Shown here: piece after piece, positions 61,212 through 64,000 of the stretch
How the letters are laid out: every line of letters begins with the position of its first letter
How positions within the stretch are numbered: position 1 is the stretch's first letter
Source of the DNA: Viscum album
Taxonomy: Eukaryota > Streptophyta > Magnoliopsida > Santalales > Viscaceae
Direction: 5' to 3'
Assembly: GCA_963277665.1 (NCBI GenBank)
Contig: OY728123.1
Span: 632,894,915 to 632,958,914 of the forward strand
Length of the DNA stretch: 64,000 nt
Translations under genes and position numbers: made by a program
Notes under the pieces: model-generated
What the model was told of the DNA's origin: nothing
Seen by the model: only the letters and a program-made list of their open reading frames with translations
Database searches by the model: none

Positions 61212-64000
61212 AATTTTTAAATATACTAGAAATTTATTGTCCTTATGTGCATATAATTGTGACATGTATTGAATATTCATATAAAATGATGTAATATCAA
61301 CATATTTTATCCATGATTTTCCTCAATAATCCTTCATTGAAGATCTAAAATATCTAGATATATCTCTTATTATTCTCTATTTTTAATTTTAGTTATTAAT
61401 TTACTAATGTAACATAGTTTCCTTTACAACCTATATCATTGAATAGTGTAGAATGTACTAATTTATAATTTCCACTAAGTCACTATCAACTAATTTTGTC
61501 TCACATTTTTACTAAATCTTCATAAAAATATCTTATTATCCATGAATGTGTGTCATACAATTTCAGGAATTTATTTACAACTTACTTTCACCTTCCACAC
61601 AATGTCTTAAGAACTCAAGATTCATCCACCATGGGCAAGGTCAAATGAAATTCATGCTCTTCCTCATGCGAGATAACCAAATTCCATTTTTATTTTTATA
61701 TTATTTCTGACCCCTCCATCTATTTAGAAAATTTATGTTTTTTCAAGAAAAATAATCAATCAATCCATTAAATTATAATCTAATTTCATGGAGTCAACAC
61801 AATATTTATTAATGATATTTGTGTTACCCCTATTTGGAATCAACTAATCATCCATTTTAGGGAATTTAACAACAAATCCAATATTAATATACCTTTCCTA
61901 TATTGATTCTACTTAAGAAACTTTCTTTATTCAATTAATTCGAATTTACATGGCCTATTTCTAGTGTTGTATATTGTGATCCAATATTATATAGTATTAG
62001 AATATTTTTTAGGTTTAAAATTCTTGGAATCCTTCTTTGTAGTCTTCTTGGTATATGTTTTCTTATCTTCCTTTTTTTGTTTATATCCATTCCTTACATT
62101 ATTTTCTATGACATAAGAAATAATTTTTTTTATATTTTTTATAACATTCTAGTGTTTTTCTCATTTATTATGAATGTATGAGATTTTCTTTTATGGTGTA
62201 TAAAAATATTTCTTATACAGGTGGCTACCCTTATAAAAATAATCAAAGTAATTTCCAAATCACTAAAACTAGTAAATGATGGATATATTTCTTTTATAAG
62301 AATCATATTTCTATTCAACGGGTCACGTCTTTTCAACAAATATCTTCCCCCAATATTGTGGCTTTCATATATCTTATCTGATAAAAATATTTTTCCAACA
62401 CTCAATGAACATATTTATAATCTTTTATTATGATAAAAAATAAAATAATAACATTCTTATAATATCTTCACCGATATTATGGCCTTATTTTGACTAGTTC
62501 TAGTTTTTTGGAAGAAGTAAACGTTTTTTATTATCTTTTATGAGAATCGACACTTCTTGGATATTCTAACATCCACCATTGATGTTTTGGTGAAAAAATA
62601 GAATATTTATTAACCTATATATATATATATCCAAATTTCTATTTTGAACAAAAAATAGAGCATATAACAACATTAGTGTTTCCATAATTTACTAGGAAAA
62701 TGGGCATTATTTTTACAAGAGAATGATATATATTCTTATCATAATGATCATACGATTTATTCTACAATATAGTTAGTATTTTTAGGGATAATAAATCACA
62801 TATGGAGTTGGATTGATTGATTTTTTTGTTTCTATGTACACAGGAAGATCCATATTTTATAGGTTATTGATTTTCTAACATTTTCTCAATCTCATGAAAA
62901 ATCATGTTGATGTAATATTTTTCATCCATAATAAATATAAACCTATCATACAAATATTTAATAATTTTTCAATAATATATTTACAAATTTTTTATTCCGC
63001 TTGAAATTATTTATCATTTTTTCTTAATATATTTTATTTATAATAAAACTATGAATCATTCAAATTCATGATAGTTATATATAACATTGTTAATGCATGG
63101 AAAAATTTTTTACGAATTGTTTCTAGAACTTATTTGTTACATCAATATGATATTATATTTTTTAAATTAAAAAATAGTTTCATTAGGCAGTGGAAAAAAT
63201 AATTCATTACCTTTCACAAGATCTGTGTGAGATTTTTATATTTTGAATAACCTTCATAGTACATCATCTAATTCATTATGTCCCTTTTATAGAAATGAAT
63301 CCGCACCCCTATAATAAAACAATATTTATATGAAACAACTTCTTTATGAACATTATTATTTTAAATTTTGAATTTAGTGTAAAATTCATCAATATTTTTG
63401 ATAGACTTATCTTTTTTATACTCTCTACAGTATGAGATAGATATTTTAGATGAATCATTTTAAAAAATATTTATGTATGAAAACATATAATTGTTAACCA
63501 GTTATATTTTTTTTATTGTTCCCCATTTTTTACATCATTATATACTTTTTGAACACCATTATATATATTTTTAATAGTTGGGGATAAAAACACCATTTCT
63601 TCTTAAATAGGTATGAAATGTCAACATTCCTTTGGAGGAACATCCAAATTTGATTAAAAAAATTCATAAAAACAAGATATAAATTACTTTAAAAAAAATA
63701 TTAGATCTAATCGAATGGGATACTCTCTTTTATACCGTGTTTAGATCACAATTGCAAAATTAAAAAAGATGTGTGGGGGTGATATGGTGTCACCTTTTAA
63801 TAAGATTAATATTTCATTAATGTTATACACTATTACACTTATGTCTCTTTCCCATTTAAAATATAGAGATATGTTAATGAATGTGTGACTATCACCTACT
63901 AATGTATTTAAAAAATAAATAAATAAATAAAACATAAAAGGCTTTGACAATGTTTCAATACTAATAGAAAACTTACTCCAAGCCGTTTTTGACTTTTTTT
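61212..64000. other. AT-rich tail, probably decayed Tekay interior; no gene seen
   Basis: The first 100 bases resemble the leader after the LTR at 531 ('ttattgtccttatgtgcatataatt' region near 61230 against 551). This suggests that the preceding LTR was a 5' LTR and that the element interior follows. Beyond that I see no domain, RNA gene or repeat array, only A/T runs and a short (TA)n near 62612. The open frames 62139-62405 minus, 62221-62433 and 63741-63950 minus have no family match. Confidence 0.35.

Noticed and set aside
62139..62433. Overlapping open frames on both strands near the right end
   Set aside because: They are low-complexity I/L/N/K-rich translations with no family motif, as expected from AT-rich DNA.
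1..64000. Host protein-coding genes, tRNA or rRNA genes
   Set aside because: Both strands were scanned for domain-like protein text and for cloverleaf or rRNA landmarks. All recognisable coding text belongs to retrotransposons.

Overview
This is repeat-rich plant nuclear DNA: nested, mostly ancient LTR retrotransposons with no host gene that I can support. Clade-typical retrotransposon proteins are present: a Tekay/Del-like Ty3/gypsy polyprotein, a Tat-lineage Ty3/gypsy polyprotein with a second RNase H, and a Ty1/copia polyprotein. Together with the AT-rich sequence and heavily eroded copies, these point to a seed plant with a large genome that removes transposons slowly. The species cannot be named from this sequence. 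All alignments and boundaries were made by eye, so ends are approximate unless a polypurine tract (PPT) or LTR terminus is named.

Layout. 1-8935 holds old Tekay-type remains: the 3' part of an LTR (1-530), a short internal region without pol (531-2853), a second LTR starting at 2854 and a third starting at 6499. The third LTR breaks off at 8935 and appears to resume at 60466-61211. The 51.5 kb in between therefore looks like a nest built inside one Tekay LTR. The first layer is a 6.3-kb unit here called X (copy A 8936-15170; copy B 15171-16060 plus 28916-30860; partial copy C 59626-60465). Its copies lie head to tail, like a tandemly multiplied LTR element, and I see no recognisable protein in it. 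A complete but dead Tekay element (16061-28915, LTRs of about 4.1 and 3.7 kb) sits inside X copy B. A Tat-lineage element (30861-49896) also sits in X copy B and carries gag, PR, RT, two RNase H domains, IN and a 3.4-kb repeat-filled 3' UTR. A Ty1/copia element on the minus strand (49897-59625, LTRs of about 1.69 kb) cuts the end of the Tat 3' LTR. 61212-64000 continues into AT-rich sequence, probably a decayed Tekay interior.

How the parts relate. The copia copy is the youngest: its LTRs are still close, and its RT keeps the YVDD motif in an uninterrupted 193-codon stretch. The Tat and Tekay copies have lost catalytic residues and carry many stops. No element here looks able to make a complete polyprotein.

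The most unusual signal is a 13-bp palindrome, TACACGNCGTGTA and variants, which occurs repeatedly in pairs 20-22 bp apart. It is found in the copia LTRs, in the copia leader and in the unrelated X repeat, and the complete Tekay element landed inside one such site.
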